A DNA stretch of 64,000 bases from Geodermatophilaceae bacterium URHB0062 (GCA_000620185.1 JHVO01000011.1:1-64000), one strand, 5' to 3'; positions 48,239-57,740 are shown, counted from the stretch's first letter. Program-made: numbers and translations. Notes: a model not told the origin generated them from the letters alone.

Positions 48239-50283
48239 CTTACCGGCTCGGAGTCGACGTCGGCGGCACGTTCACCGACGTCCTGCTGGTCGAGGAGGGC
48301 AGCGGCAGCACGTGGCGGGCCAAGACCGCGTCGACACCCTCGGACCAGGCCGTCGGCGTCCTCAACGGGATCGGCCAGGTGTGCGCCGCGGCGGGGATCG
48401 AGCTGTCCGAGGTCGCCCAGGTGCTGCACGGCACCACGGTCGCGACCAACGCGATCCTCGAGGGCAAGGGCGCCACCGTCGGCCTGGTCACCACGAAGGG
48501 GTTCCGGCAGGTCCTGCAGATCGCCCGCTCGTTCGTGCCCGGAGGGCTGGCCGGCTGGATCATCTGGCCCAAGCCCGAGCCGCTGGCCGACCTGGAGAAC
48601 ACCGTCGAGGTCGACGAGCGGATCGCCAGCGACGGCCAGGTGATCCGCCCGCTCGACGACGCCGACGTCCGCACCCAGCTCGAGAGGTTGGCCGGTGGCG
48701 GCATCCAAGCGCTGGCCGTCTCGCTGATCAACTCCTTCGCCGACCCGGCGCACGAGAAGCGGATAGCCGCGATCGCGGCCGAGGTGCTGCCCGGCGTCCC
48801 GGTGTCGCTGTCGTCGGACGTGCTGCCCGAGCTGCGCGAGTACGAGCGGACCCTCACCACCGTCGCCAACGGCTACGTGCAGCCACAGGTGCAGCGCTAC
48901 GTGCGCACCCTGTCGGACAAGCTGGCCCAGGGTGGCGTGGCCGGCGAGCTGTCGATCCTGCGCAGCGACGGTGGCCTCCAGTCGGCCGACGCGGCCATCG
49001 GCGCCCCGGTCACCATGCTGCTGTCCGGCCCCGCCGGCGGCGTCACCGGCGCGGTCTGGGTCGCCGAGCAGTGCGGCCACCGCGACCTGATCACCTTCGA
49101 CATGGGCGGCACCTCCACCGACGTCGGCCTGGTGCAGGACCTCAGCCCGCGGATCGGCCGGGAGACCAAGGTCGGTGACCTCACGGTGCGCGCGTCGAGC
49201 GTCGACGTCCGGACCGTCGGCGCCGGCGGCGGCTCGATCGCGCACGTGCCCGAGCTGACCAAGGCGCTCCGGGTCGGCCCGCAGTCCGCCGGCGCCGACC
49301 CGGGCCCCGCGGCCTACGGCAAGGGCGGCACGGAGCCGACGGTCACCGACGCCAACGTCGTCCTCGGCTACCTGCCGACGTCGCTGGCCGGCGGCGAGAT
49401 CACCCTGGACGTCGAGGCCGCACGCGCCGCCGTCGGGAAGATCGCCGAGTCCATGGGCCTGGAGTCCGCGGAGGCGGCCGCTGCCGGGATCGTCGACATC
49501 GTCAACGAGAACATGCTCGGCGGGCTGCGGCTGGTCTCGGTGCAGCAGGGCTTCGACCCGCGCGACTTCGCCCTCGTCGCGTTCGGCGGCGCCGGCCCGC
49601 TGCACGCCAACGCGCTCGGCGTGCTGACCGGCGCCTGGCCGGTGATCGTGCCGCTGTCCCCGGGGGTGCTCTGCGCCCTCGGCGACGCCACCACCAGCCG
49701 CCGCGACGAGTCGGCCCGCACGGTGCTGCGCCGGTTCGCCCAGCTCGAGGGCGGCGAACTCGCCCAGACGCTGCGCGAGCTCGCCGACGAGGCCGGGCAG
49801 CGGCTGGCCGACCAGGGGACGCCGCGCGACCAGCAGACGGTGGGCTACCAGGTCGACGTCCGGTACCACGGTCAGGGGTTCGAGATCCCGGTCGATCTCG
49901 ACGACCCCGACACCGACCTGGCCGCCCTGGGCGAGCGCTTCGACACCGAGCACAACCGGCTCTTCTCCTTCCTGCTCGACGTCGACCACGAGGTGGTCAA
50001 CGCCCGCGCCACGGTCACCGGGCCGAAGCCGGACGTCGCGCCCGTGCACCTCGGAGCCGGCGACGGCGACCCGTCCGGCGCGCGCGTGCAGGAGCACGAG
50101 ATCTACGTCGGCGGCGAGCACGTGCCCGCCGGCGTCTACGACCGGGCGAAGCTACGCGCCGGCGACGTGGTGCGCGGTCCCGCGATCGTCACCGAGATGG
50201 ACTCCACGACCCTCGTCCTGCCCCGGCACATGGCCACCGTGCACCCGTCGGGCTCCCTGCTGATCACCCCTTCGGAGGGCTGA
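48235..50283 (+). CDS. hyuA: Hydantoinase/oxoprolinase subunit A (HyuA)
   Basis: This 682-residue ATP-grasp-free, actin-like ATPase subunit has the N-terminal phosphate loop GVDVGGTFTDVLLV, LHGTTVATNAILEGKG, and the C-terminal ITFDMGGTSTDVGLV (about 285) and AFGGAGPLHANAL (about 455). With HyuB it hydrolyses cyclic amides such as N-methylhydantoin or 5-oxoproline at the cost of ATP; acetone and acetophenone carboxylases share the fold. It overlaps the GntR stop and is followed by hyuB after 3 bp. Confidence 0.9.
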   Translation: MTYRLGVDVGGTFTDVLLVEEGSGSTWRAKTASTPSDQAVGVLNGIGQVCAAAGIELSEVAQVLHGTTVATNAILEGKGATVGLVTTKGFRQVLQIARSFVPGGLAGWIIWPKPEPLADLENTVEVDERIASDGQVIRPLDDADVRTQLERLAGGGIQALAVSLINSFADPAHEKRIAAIAAEVLPGVPVSLSSDVLPELREYERTLTTVANGYVQPQVQRYVRTLSDKLAQGGVAGELSILRSDGGLQSADAAIGAPVTMLLSGPAGGVTGAVWVAEQCGHRDLITFDMGGTSTDVGLVQDLSPRIGRETKVGDLTVRASSVDVRTVGAGGGSIAHVPELTKALRVGPQSAGADPGPAAYGKGGTEPTVTDANVVLGYLPTSLAGGEITLDVEAARAAVGKIAESMGLESAEAAAAGIVDIVNENMLGGLRLVSVQQGFDPRDFALVAFGGAGPLHANALGVLTGAWPVIVPLSPGVLCALGDATTSRRDESARTVLRRFAQLEGGELAQTLRELADEAGQRLADQGTPRDQQTVGYQVDVRYHGQGFEIPVDLDDPDTDLAALGERFDTEHNRLFSFLLDVDHEVVNARATVTGPKPDVAPVHLGAGDGDPSGARVQEHEIYVGGEHVPAGVYDRAKLRAGDVVRGPAIVTEMDSTTLVLPRHMATVHPSGSLLITPSEG

Positions 50284-50286
50284 GCG

Positions 50287-52164
50287 ATGGCGCAGATCAT
50301 CGAGACGGCGACCGGCGCGATCGAGAAGGGTGAGGTCGACCCGGTCACCCTCGACCTCATCGAGAACGGCCTGCGCAACGCCCGCTACGAGATGGACGAG
50401 GTGCTGTTCCGGACGGCGCTGTCGCCGGGCATCCGCGAGCAGCACGACGAGTTCCCGCTGATCGCCGACCCCGACGGGAAGATGGTCGTCGGCCAGTTCG
50501 GCCTCTCCATCCCCGACTTCCTCGACGGTTTCGACGACACCATCGAGGAGGGCGACGTCCTGCTGACGTCGGACCCCTACGCGTGCGGCGCCGCGATCAG
50601 CCACGCCAACGACTGGCTGGTCGTCGTGCCGATCTTCAAGGAGGGCCGGGTCGTCGGCTGGTCGGCCATGTTCGGGCACATGTCCGACGTCGGCGGCAAG
50701 ACGCCGTCGTCCATGCCGACCGATGCGCGCACGATCTTCGAGGAGGGCGTGGTCATCCCGCCCTTCAAGCTCTACTCGAAGGGCGTGCTCAACGAGGACG
50801 CGCTGCGGATCGTGCTCAACCAGGTGCGCAAGCCCGACTGGAACCGGGCCGACCTCAACGGCCTGGTCGCGGCCTGCCGCACCGCTTCCCGCCGGGTCGT
50901 GGAGATGTGCGACCGGTTCGGCACCGGCACCTACCTGTCGGCGCTGGACGCGCTGCTGCGGCGCAACTACGACGCCATGAAGGTGCTGCTGCAGATGGTG
51001 TTCGAGGAGGGTCGGACGCTGTCGTTCACCGACTACATCTGCGACGACGGCATCGGCAACGGCCCCTACGAGCTGAAGCTCTCCCTGACCCGGGTCGGCG
51101 ACAAGGTGACCCTCGACTTCACCGGGTCCTCGCCGCAGGCCGCCGGGCCGATCAACTACTACATCAACGAGAACCTGACCCGGATGTTCTTCGGGATCTA
51201 CATGATCACCGTCGCCGATCCGCAGATTCTCTGGAACGACGGGTTCTACCCGCTGGTCGACGTGGTGATCCCCGACGGCTCGTACTGGAAGCCGAAGTTC
51301 CCGGCGGCACTGAGCGGCCGCAACCACGGCATCGGGCGGGTCTTCGACCTCTTCGGCGGGCTGCTCGGGCAGACCAACCCGGCGCTGCTCAACGCGGCCG
51401 GCTTCTCGTCGTCCCCGCACTTCATGTACTCGGGCTTCTACTCGCAGGGCGAGCGGAAGGGGGAATGGTTCCAGCTGTACTCGATCGGGTTCGGCGGCAT
51501 CCCCGGGCGCCCGCTCGGCGACGGCCCGGACGGCCACTCGCTGTGGCCCTCGTTCGTGAACATCCCCTGCGAGTACCTCGAGTCCTACTACCCGCTGCGG
51601 ATCGAGAAGTGGGAGACCGTCGCCGACACCGGTGGCGCGGGGCTGCACCGCGGCGGCAACGGCGTCGACGTCGCCTACGTCTTCGAGGAGCCGGGCACGA
51701 TCGCGATCCACGACGACCGGTGGCTGACCTATCCGTGGGGCGTCAACGGCGGGCACCCGGGCGCGCGCGGGACGAAGTGGGTCGAGCGGGCCGATGGCAC
51801 CCGCCAGGTGCTGCCCAGCAAGTGCCACGACGTGCCGGTCTCGCCGGGCGACGTCCTGCACTTCGTCACCTGGGGCGGCGGGGGGTGGGGCGACCCGCTG
51901 GAACGCGACGCCGAGCTCGTCGCGCAGGAGGTGCGCCGCGGCCTGGTGACGACCGAGGGCGCCAAGCGATACGGCGTCTGCGTCGCGGACGACGGCACCG
52001 TCGAGGCCGAGGCGACCGAGACGCTCCGCGACCAGATGCGCGCCGACCGCCCCGCCGACCTGCCGGTCTTCGACATGGGGCCGCCGATCGAGGAGCTGCT
52101 GGCCCGCTGCGAGGAGGAGACCGGGCTGCCGGCCCCGAAGCGGCCGGTCTGGGCCGCCAGTTGA
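50287..52164 (+). CDS. hyuB: Hydantoinase/oxoprolinase subunit B (HyuB)
   Basis: This 625-residue partner of HyuA has the family's N-terminal DPVTLDLIENGLRNARYEMD, the LLTSDPYACGAAISHANDW segment with the conserved Asp and His (about 95-115), and the C-terminal WGGGGWGDPLERD (about 530). It forms the catalytic complex with HyuA. With the following amidase-like gene it suggests use of N-methylhydantoin from creatinine, although other cyclic amides remain possible. Confidence 0.9.
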   Translation: MAQIIETATGAIEKGEVDPVTLDLIENGLRNARYEMDEVLFRTALSPGIREQHDEFPLIADPDGKMVVGQFGLSIPDFLDGFDDTIEEGDVLLTSDPYACGAAISHANDWLVVVPIFKEGRVVGWSAMFGHMSDVGGKTPSSMPTDARTIFEEGVVIPPFKLYSKGVLNEDALRIVLNQVRKPDWNRADLNGLVAACRTASRRVVEMCDRFGTGTYLSALDALLRRNYDAMKVLLQMVFEEGRTLSFTDYICDDGIGNGPYELKLSLTRVGDKVTLDFTGSSPQAAGPINYYINENLTRMFFGIYMITVADPQILWNDGFYPLVDVVIPDGSYWKPKFPAALSGRNHGIGRVFDLFGGLLGQTNPALLNAAGFSSSPHFMYSGFYSQGERKGEWFQLYSIGFGGIPGRPLGDGPDGHSLWPSFVNIPCEYLESYYPLRIEKWETVADTGGAGLHRGGNGVDVAYVFEEPGTIAIHDDRWLTYPWGVNGGHPGARGTKWVERADGTRQVLPSKCHDVPVSPGDVLHFVTWGGGGWGDPLERDAELVAQEVRRGLVTTEGAKRYGVCVADDGTVEAEATETLRDQMRADRPADLPVFDMGPPIEELLARCEEETGLPAPKRPVWAAS

Positions 52165-52243
52165 CCGCGATCATGGAGGTGGAACCACGTTCCGGGCCCG
52201 GTCGGTGGTCAGGACCCCATGATCCTGGGGGAAGGTGGGCGGC

Positions 52244-52849
52244 ATGACCGGGCCGCACGGGTCGGCCTTCTCCGGCCGGGTCGGGTGGGGTGCTGCACCG
52301 GCTCTGCTGGTGATCGACCTGGTGCGCGCCTACACCGACCCGGCGGGGCCGTTCGCCCTGCCCGATCCGGCGCCCGCGGTGGCGGCGACGCGCGAACTGG
52401 TCGCGGCCGCCCGGGCGCACGGACGGCTCGTGGTCTGGACGGTCGTCCGCTACGCGCCGGGCCTGGAGGACGGCGGCCTGTTCGTGCGCAAGGTGCCGGC
52501 ACTGGCCTGTTTCGCCGAGGGCGCGCCGGGCGGCTGGGGCGAGCTCACGGTCCGTCCCGACGCGCGTGAGCCGGTCGTGGTCAAGCAGTACGCGTCGGCG
52601 TTCTTCGGCACCTCGCTGGCCTCGACGTTGCGGGCGGCCGGCGCGGACACCGTGGTGATCGCCGGCGTCTCGACGTCCGGCTGCGTACGGGCGACCGCGA
52701 TGGACGCGCTCAATGCGGGCTTCCGGCCGCACGTGGTGCGGAGCGCGTGCGCCGACCGCACGCCGGCGCTGCACGAGAACAACCTCGCCGACCTCGACGC
52801 CAAGTACGCCGACGTCGTCGAACTGGACGAGGCGCTCGCGCACCTGTGA
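52244..52849 (+). CDS. Isochorismatase-family amidohydrolase (N-carbamoylsarcosine amidase-like)
   Basis: This 201-residue cysteine hydrolase has the triad Asp in LLVIDLVRAY, Lys in VVVKQYASAFFG and Cys in AGVSTSGCVRATAMD. The active-site Cys loop (STSGCV) is the one found in N-carbamoylsarcosine amidases, which turn the HyuAB product into sarcosine, CO2 and ammonia. It lies 79 bp after hyuB. The ATG at 52244 follows GGAAGGTGGG; a GTG at 52235 is in frame. Confidence 0.85.
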   Translation: MTGPHGSAFSGRVGWGAAPALLVIDLVRAYTDPAGPFALPDPAPAVAATRELVAAARAHGRLVVWTVVRYAPGLEDGGLFVRKVPALACFAEGAPGGWGELTVRPDAREPVVVKQYASAFFGTSLASTLRAAGADTVVIAGVSTSGCVRATAMDALNAGFRPHVVRSACADRTPALHENNLADLDAKYADVVELDEALAHL

Positions 52850-52861
52850 CGTGGCCGGGCC

Positions 52862-54226
52862 TCACGGGCCGAGGATCCAGAGCATCTGGGTGCGGGTGCG
52901 CGGGGAGTTGCACTGGCCGATCACCAGGGCCCCGACGCCGTTCCTGCCGGGGAAGATGCCGTGGATGTCGCGCCCCGGGCAGCCGACGTCCACCGGCTCC
53001 ATGAGGTCGCCACTGGTGAGGTTCACCGGCCGCGCGCCCACACGGGCCGGCAGCAGGCCCCACACCTGCGCGGGCTCGACGACCAGCGAGTAGTCGTACG
53101 GGTCGTCGAGCTGGGCGAGCACCGGGCCGGCCTCGCCCCCGGGCGGCACGGCCAGGATCCAGCCGCCGCCCGCAGCCACCTCCACCACAAGGAACGTCGT
53201 GCCGTCGCTGCCCCCCGCGACGGCGTAGGTCTGTGCCTGCTCCGCACGGCTCGTGACCCGAACGGGGTCGCCCACTCGTTCCAGCCACGGGGTGTAGGTG
53301 AGCAGGGTCGGGATGCGCTCCGCTCGACGCGCGTCCGGGGAGGCGTCGAGCACCAGCGTCACACCGCCGTGCGGCAGGGGCACCATCCCGGCCAGCCCGG
53401 AACCGGCAGGCGAGTCCGAGGCCTCGGCGATGTCCGTCGCGAGGTCGCGCTCGTCGACCATCGTGCCGGTGGTGAGGTCGACCGTGACCAGGCGCTCCCG
53501 CCAGCCGGCGCGGCCGTTGACCGAGACGAACATGTACAGCGTCCGCCCGTCGGGGTTGAGCGCCGACCGGCCGAACGCGAACCGCGTCTTGCCGGTGATC
53601 GGCTCGATCACCGTCGTCCGCACGGTGCCGGTCGCCGGATCGACGACCGCCGCTCCGTAGCCCAGACGGCGGCGGTCGACCGTGCGCAGCGAGCCGGTGA
53701 CCGCAACGGTGCCGTCGGCCAGCAGGTGCATGCCCCAGAGGTCGTCGACGCCGGTCATGGGCACCGACCCGGTGACCGCGTATCCGGCCGGGGTGCGCCG
53801 TACGGTGCCCAGCCGGGGCGGGTCGCTCGAGGCGACCGGAGTGAGGGCCACGTACACGGAACCGTCGGGTGCCGCGACGGCGGCTTCGACCGAGGAGAAG
53901 ATCCTCGGAGCGGCCTGGGTCAGATCCACGGTCGCCTCCACCCTGACGACCGGACCCGTGCTCGGCGGCCCGTGGGCCGGCGGCCCGTCGTACTGGTACA
54001 GGCCCGTGGACGCGTCGGTTTTCCGAGCCGGCGTGGCGGGGACGGAGCGCTCGCCGCTCGCAGCCGTCGGGCCGGCGGCCGATGGAGTGGTCGCGGGAGG
54101 TCGGTCGATGCCCACGCGGCACCCGGTCAGCGTCGTCAGGACGGCGGCCGACGCGGCGACGACCACGAGGCCTCGCCACCGCTTTCCGGCGCCCCCAGAT
54201 GACGGATGCATCACGAGTCGTCCCAT
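52862..54226 (-). CDS. Lipoprotein with beta-propeller-like repeats
   Basis: In this 454-residue protein the signal peptide ends in lipobox LTTLTGC (about 30-36), followed by a Pro/Ser/Thr linker. The rest is beta-rich with repeated blade-like segments (APDGSVYVALTP, LLADGTVAVTGS, NPDGRTLYMFVSVNG, GGSDGTTFLVVEVA). No catalytic motif. It probably sits on the outer membrane face. ATG start at 54226; a second ATG at 54211 would also keep the signal. Confidence 0.75.
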   Translation of the reverse strand: MGRLVMHPSSGGAGKRWRGLVVVAASAAVLTTLTGCRVGIDRPPATTPSAAGPTAASGERSVPATPARKTDASTGLYQYDGPPAHGPPSTGPVVRVEATVDLTQAAPRIFSSVEAAVAAPDGSVYVALTPVASSDPPRLGTVRRTPAGYAVTGSVPMTGVDDLWGMHLLADGTVAVTGSLRTVDRRRLGYGAAVVDPATGTVRTTVIEPITGKTRFAFGRSALNPDGRTLYMFVSVNGRAGWRERLVTVDLTTGTMVDERDLATDIAEASDSPAGSGLAGMVPLPHGGVTLVLDASPDARRAERIPTLLTYTPWLERVGDPVRVTSRAEQAQTYAVAGGSDGTTFLVVEVAAGGGWILAVPPGGEAGPVLAQLDDPYDYSLVVEPAQVWGLLPARVGARPVNLTSGDLMEPVDVGCPGRDIHGIFPGRNGVGALVIGQCNSPRTRTQMLWILGP

Positions 54227-54311
54227 CGAACCCCGGCGGAGCCGGATCTGCGCACGCTGCTGTCATCCTGCGCTCGGCCCAGATCGGTGGCCACAGAGTG
54301 GAGGAGATCCC

Positions 54312-54518
54312 ATGACGTGCACGCACTGCAACGCCGTGGAACAGCGCGGTCGCTACTGCGTCGGCTGCGGAAAGCTGCTGCCGCCCTCGCCCCTGCCGCC
54401 CCGGCCGGTGCGGCTCGCCCCCCGACCCCTCGAGGACGACGACACCCAGCCCGTGCTCCGCTTCCGCATCGCCCCGCGCCGTCCGCTGCGGGAGGAGCAG
54501 GCGCCGGCCGCCGTCTGA
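54312..54518 (+). CDS. Small zinc-ribbon protein
   Basis: This 68-residue protein has an N-terminal double CxxC ribbon (CTHCNAVEQRGRYCVGCGK) and a Pro/Arg-rich disordered tail. The ATG has GAGGAG upstream. The frame ends 4 bp before a 42-bp perfect palindrome. Function unknown; adaptor or regulatory proteins of this size are common. Confidence 0.8.
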   Translation: MTCTHCNAVEQRGRYCVGCGKLLPPSPLPPRPVRLAPRPLEDDDTQPVLRFRIAPRRPLREEQAPAAV

Positions 54519-54522
54519 CGAC

Positions 54523-54564
54523 CGGCTCCCGGGTGCTTCCGGTACCGGAAGCACCCGGGAGCCG
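54523..54564. terminator. 42-bp perfect palindrome, bidirectional terminator
   Basis: The arm CGGCTCCCGGGTGCTTCCGG is followed by TA and its exact complement, a 20-bp stem with no mismatch. It lies exactly between the convergent zinc-ribbon gene (ends 54518) and MMPL gene (ends 54568). Confidence 0.92.
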
Positions 54565-54567
54565 ACC

Positions 54568-56799
54568 TCAGCGGGCGGGGGTGAGCTCGCGCGCTCCGTG
54601 CTCGCCGGGCTCGATCACCTCGGGTGCCGGCGCGGCGCCGTCGGACTCCCGGATCCCGTACCGCGCGTAGAACCGGCGCAGCGGCCCGGGGGCGTACCAG
54701 TTGGCGCGTCCCAGCAGCCGCATCGTCGCAGGCACCAGCAGGATCCGGACGATCGTCGCGTCGACCACGATCGCGATCAGCATCGCGACGCCGATCATCT
54801 TGATGAAGGTGATCCCCGACAGCGAGAACGCGCCGATCACCACGAGCAGCAGGAGCGCCGCGCTGGTGATGATCCGGCCGGTGCGCTGCAGCCCGGTCGC
54901 GACCGCGGCGGTGTTGTCGCCGGTGAGGTCGTACTGCTCGCGGATGCGCGACATGAGGAACACCTCGTAGTCCATCGACAGCCCGAACACGATCGCCAGC
55001 ACCAGGATCGGCTGGGTCGCCTCGACGAAGCCGGTGGGCGTGAAGTCCAGGACCCCGGACAGGTGCCCCTCCTGGAAGATCCACACCAGCGCGCCGAACG
55101 ACGCGCCCAGCGACAGCACGTTCATCACCAGCGCCTTGACCGGCAGGACGACCGACCCGAAGGCAAGGAACAGCAGCACGAACGTCGTCGCCACCACCAT
55201 CAGCGCCATCCACGGCAGCAGCCGGCCCAGGCTCGCCAGCAGGTCGGCGAACGAGGCGCTCTGCCCGCCGACGAGCACGCGCGCGCCGTCGGGCGCCGGC
55301 ACGTCCCGGACGTCGGTCACGAGGTCGCGGGCCGCCTTGGCCACCGGATCGCCGGCGTAGGCCACCGAGACCCGGGCGGTGTCGCCGGCCGCGCCGGTCA
55401 CCGACGCGCCGTCCACCCCGGGGACGTCGGCCACCGCCTGCACGTAGGACCGCAGGGCGGCCTGGCCGGCGGGGGACTCGACGGCCTCGGGCAGGGTGAC
55501 GATCGCGGAGATCGGGCCCGACGTGCTCGGCGGGAAGTCGCGCTCGATGGTCTCGGCGACGACGCGACTCTCCTGGTCGGCCGGCAGCGCCCGGACGTCG
55601 ATCCCGCCGAACTGCACCCGCAGGAACGGCAGGGCCAGGGCGACGAGCACGGCGACGACCACCACCGTGTACACGACCGGCCGCCGCATGACGCTGTGCG
55701 CGATCCGGGCCCATGCGCCCGTCTCGGTACCGGAGTGGTCGCCGTGCCGCCGGGCGCGCACCGGCCGGCGGAACACCCGCCGCAGCCACGGCCGCACTGA
55801 CAGCGCGTCGACGTTCGGCCCGAGCATCGCCAGCAGGGCCGGCAGCAGGGTCAGCGCGGCCAGCATCGCGACCAGGACGGCGCTCATGCCACCGAAGCCC
55901 ATCGAGCGCAGGAACACCTGCGGGAAGATCAGCAGCCCGGCGAGCGAGACCGCGACCGTGACGCCGGAGACCGCGACCGTCCGCCCGGCGGTGGCCATCG
56001 TGCGGGCCAGCGCCGTCTCGACGTCCGCCTGCCGACCGATCTCCTCGCGGAACCGGCTGACCATGAACAGGCCGTAGTCGATCGCCAGGCCGAGCCCGGT
56101 GATCGTGACGATGTTGATCGCGAACACCGACACGTCGGTGAACGTGGAGAACGCGCGCAGCGCCGTGAAGGCGCCGAGGATCGCGGTGCCGCCGATCGCC
56201 AGCGGCAGGCCGGCCGAGGCCAGCGAGCCGAAGATGATCACCAGCAGGACCGCCAGGATCGGCATCGAGATCGACTCGGCGCGGGCGATGTCGGCGCTGA
56301 CGCGGTCGTTGATGTCGTGGTCGACCACGGCGTTGCCGCCGATCTGCGTCTGCAGGCCGGGGGCGGCGAGGTCCTCCTCGATCGTGGCGATCGCGGCGTC
56401 CCGGTCGACGTCCGCCAGCTGCAGGACGGCGTACGTCGCGTGCCGGTCGGTGCTCACCAGCTGGGGCGCGTGGGTGCCGTAGAAGGTCGTCGTCCGTTCG
56501 AGGAGGTCCTGCGGCAGCGCGGCCAGGGAGCCGGTGACGGCGGCCGCGAAGGCCGGGTCGTCGACGGTGGCCTCCGCGCTGCGATAGAGGACGACGACGT
56601 CGGCGGAGTCGCGGCCGAGTTCCTGGAAGGCAACCTCCGCGGCTCTCGAGCTCTCGCTGTGCGGGTCCTCGAACCCGCCGCCGGTGAGGTGCGCGAAGAC
56701 GCCGGTGCCCCACACCCCGGCGAAGACGACGAAGGCCAGGGAGAGGGCGACGACCCAGCGGCGCCTCCGGTAGATCACCCTGCCGAGGGCCTCGAACAT
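54568..56799 (-). CDS. MMPL-family (RND-type) transporter
   Basis: This 743-residue inner-membrane protein has two MMPL halves, each with one membrane helix, a large outer loop and five helices (helix starts near 17, 180, 205, 240, 280, 310; then 370, 520, 550, 590, 625, 655). Motifs such as GLGLAIDYGLFMVSRFREE (about 215) and FGLSMDYEVFLMSRIREQ (about 590) carry the Asp-Tyr pairs for proton coupling. It would export lipids or drugs. The divergent TetR gene probably represses it. The ATG follows GGGAG. Confidence 0.92.
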   Translation of the reverse strand: MFEALGRVIYRRRRWVVALSLAFVVFAGVWGTGVFAHLTGGGFEDPHSESSRAAEVAFQELGRDSADVVVLYRSAEATVDDPAFAAAVTGSLAALPQDLLERTTTFYGTHAPQLVSTDRHATYAVLQLADVDRDAAIATIEEDLAAPGLQTQIGGNAVVDHDINDRVSADIARAESISMPILAVLLVIIFGSLASAGLPLAIGGTAILGAFTALRAFSTFTDVSVFAINIVTITGLGLAIDYGLFMVSRFREEIGRQADVETALARTMATAGRTVAVSGVTVAVSLAGLLIFPQVFLRSMGFGGMSAVLVAMLAALTLLPALLAMLGPNVDALSVRPWLRRVFRRPVRARRHGDHSGTETGAWARIAHSVMRRPVVYTVVVVAVLVALALPFLRVQFGGIDVRALPADQESRVVAETIERDFPPSTSGPISAIVTLPEAVESPAGQAALRSYVQAVADVPGVDGASVTGAAGDTARVSVAYAGDPVAKAARDLVTDVRDVPAPDGARVLVGGQSASFADLLASLGRLLPWMALMVVATTFVLLFLAFGSVVLPVKALVMNVLSLGASFGALVWIFQEGHLSGVLDFTPTGFVEATQPILVLAIVFGLSMDYEVFLMSRIREQYDLTGDNTAAVATGLQRTGRIITSAALLLLVVIGAFSLSGITFIKMIGVAMLIAIVVDATIVRILLVPATMRLLGRANWYAPGPLRRFYARYGIRESDGAAPAPEVIEPGEHGARELTPAR

Positions 56800-56838
56800 G
56801 CGAACTCCCGTGCTAGTTTCGGACTGGAAGTGAACGGT

Positions 56839-56873
56839 GTTAGCTAACGGCGCTCACTCTGCATACGGTGTTA
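56839..56873. promoter_or_regulatory. TetR-type operator in the MMPL/TetR divergent promoter
   Basis: GTTAGCTAAC at 56839-56848 is a perfect palindrome. The block ACGGTGTTA occurs at 56834 and again at 56865, 31 bp or about three helical turns apart. The site lies 40 bp before the MMPL start and 60 bp before the TetR start. Confidence 0.68.
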
Positions 56874-56911
56874 ACTGATGTCAAGGCGATTCGCGCGGAG
56901 AGGGGTCGAAC

Positions 56912-57652
56912 GTGGCCGAACCGTCGAGCCGTCGTGAGCGCGCCCGCGCCGACACGCTGCGGGAGATCAAGCAGACGGCCCGGCGGGTGCTCGTCGACCG
57001 CGGCGTCGACGGCCTCGCCCTGCGCGCCGTGGCCCGCGAGATGGGCATGACCGCGCCGGCGCTCTACCGCTACTTCGACAGCCGTGAGGAGCTCGTCGAG
57101 AGCGTCGTCGTCGACCTCTACGGCGAATTGTGCGACCAGCTGGAGGCGGTGCGGGACGACGTCGAGCCGGCGACGCCCGGTCTCCAGTTGATGGAGGTGG
57201 CCCGTGCATTCCGCACCTGGGCGACCACCCACCACGCCGAGTTCGGGCTGCTCTTCGGCAGCGCCGGGGAGCGCGTCCTCCCCGACGATTTCCGCGACGA
57301 CTGTGCGCGCCCCGCGCAGGAGGCGGCGGCCCGCTTCGGTGGCGTGTTCGCGGCGCTGGTCGCACGGGTCTACCTCGAGCAGGGCTTTCCGGTGCCGGCC
57401 GACGACGAGCTGGACCCCGCGCTGCAGGAGCAGTTGACGACGTGGTGCGCCAAGCTGCCGGTCCCGCTGCCGCTGGGCGTCATGTCGGTGTTCCTCTCCT
57501 GCTGGATCCGCCTCTACGGCATGGTCTGCATGGAGGTCTTCGGGCACCTGCGCTTCGCCCTGGACGACGCCGGCCCGATGTTCGAGGCCGAGCTGCACAG
57601 CCTGGCCGAGATCCTCGGGGTGGCCGACGCGTACCGCCCGCCGTCGTCCTGA
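56912..57652 (+). CDS. TetR/AcrR-family regulator
   Basis: This 246-residue protein has the N-terminal HTH (about 15-62: ALRAVAREMGMTAPALYRYF) and a WHG-type (TetR_C_13-like) ligand domain with TTHHAEFGLLFGSAG. GTG at 56912 behind GAGAGGGG. Divergent from the MMPL transporter, so its likely role is ligand-relieved repression of export. Confidence 0.9.
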   Translation: MAEPSSRRERARADTLREIKQTARRVLVDRGVDGLALRAVAREMGMTAPALYRYFDSREELVESVVVDLYGELCDQLEAVRDDVEPATPGLQLMEVARAFRTWATTHHAEFGLLFGSAGERVLPDDFRDDCARPAQEAAARFGGVFAALVARVYLEQGFPVPADDELDPALQEQLTTWCAKLPVPLPLGVMSVFLSCWIRLYGMVCMEVFGHLRFALDDAGPMFEAELHSLAEILGVADAYRPPSS

Positions 57653-57688
57653 CCTGTCGTCCTGACCGGCTCCGGCGGCCCGGTGGCC

Positions 57689-57710
57689 GGCACTCATGGC
57701 CACAAGCGCT
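57689..57710. repeat. Degenerate copy of the intergenic hairpin element
   Basis: GGCACTCATGGCCACAAGCG matches the 30803-30824 element over most of its length, but the right arm is mutated so the hairpin is weak. It lies after the TetR gene. Confidence 0.55.
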
Positions 57711-57740
57711 AGGAAGCGGACGGCGCCGTGACGAGGCTCA

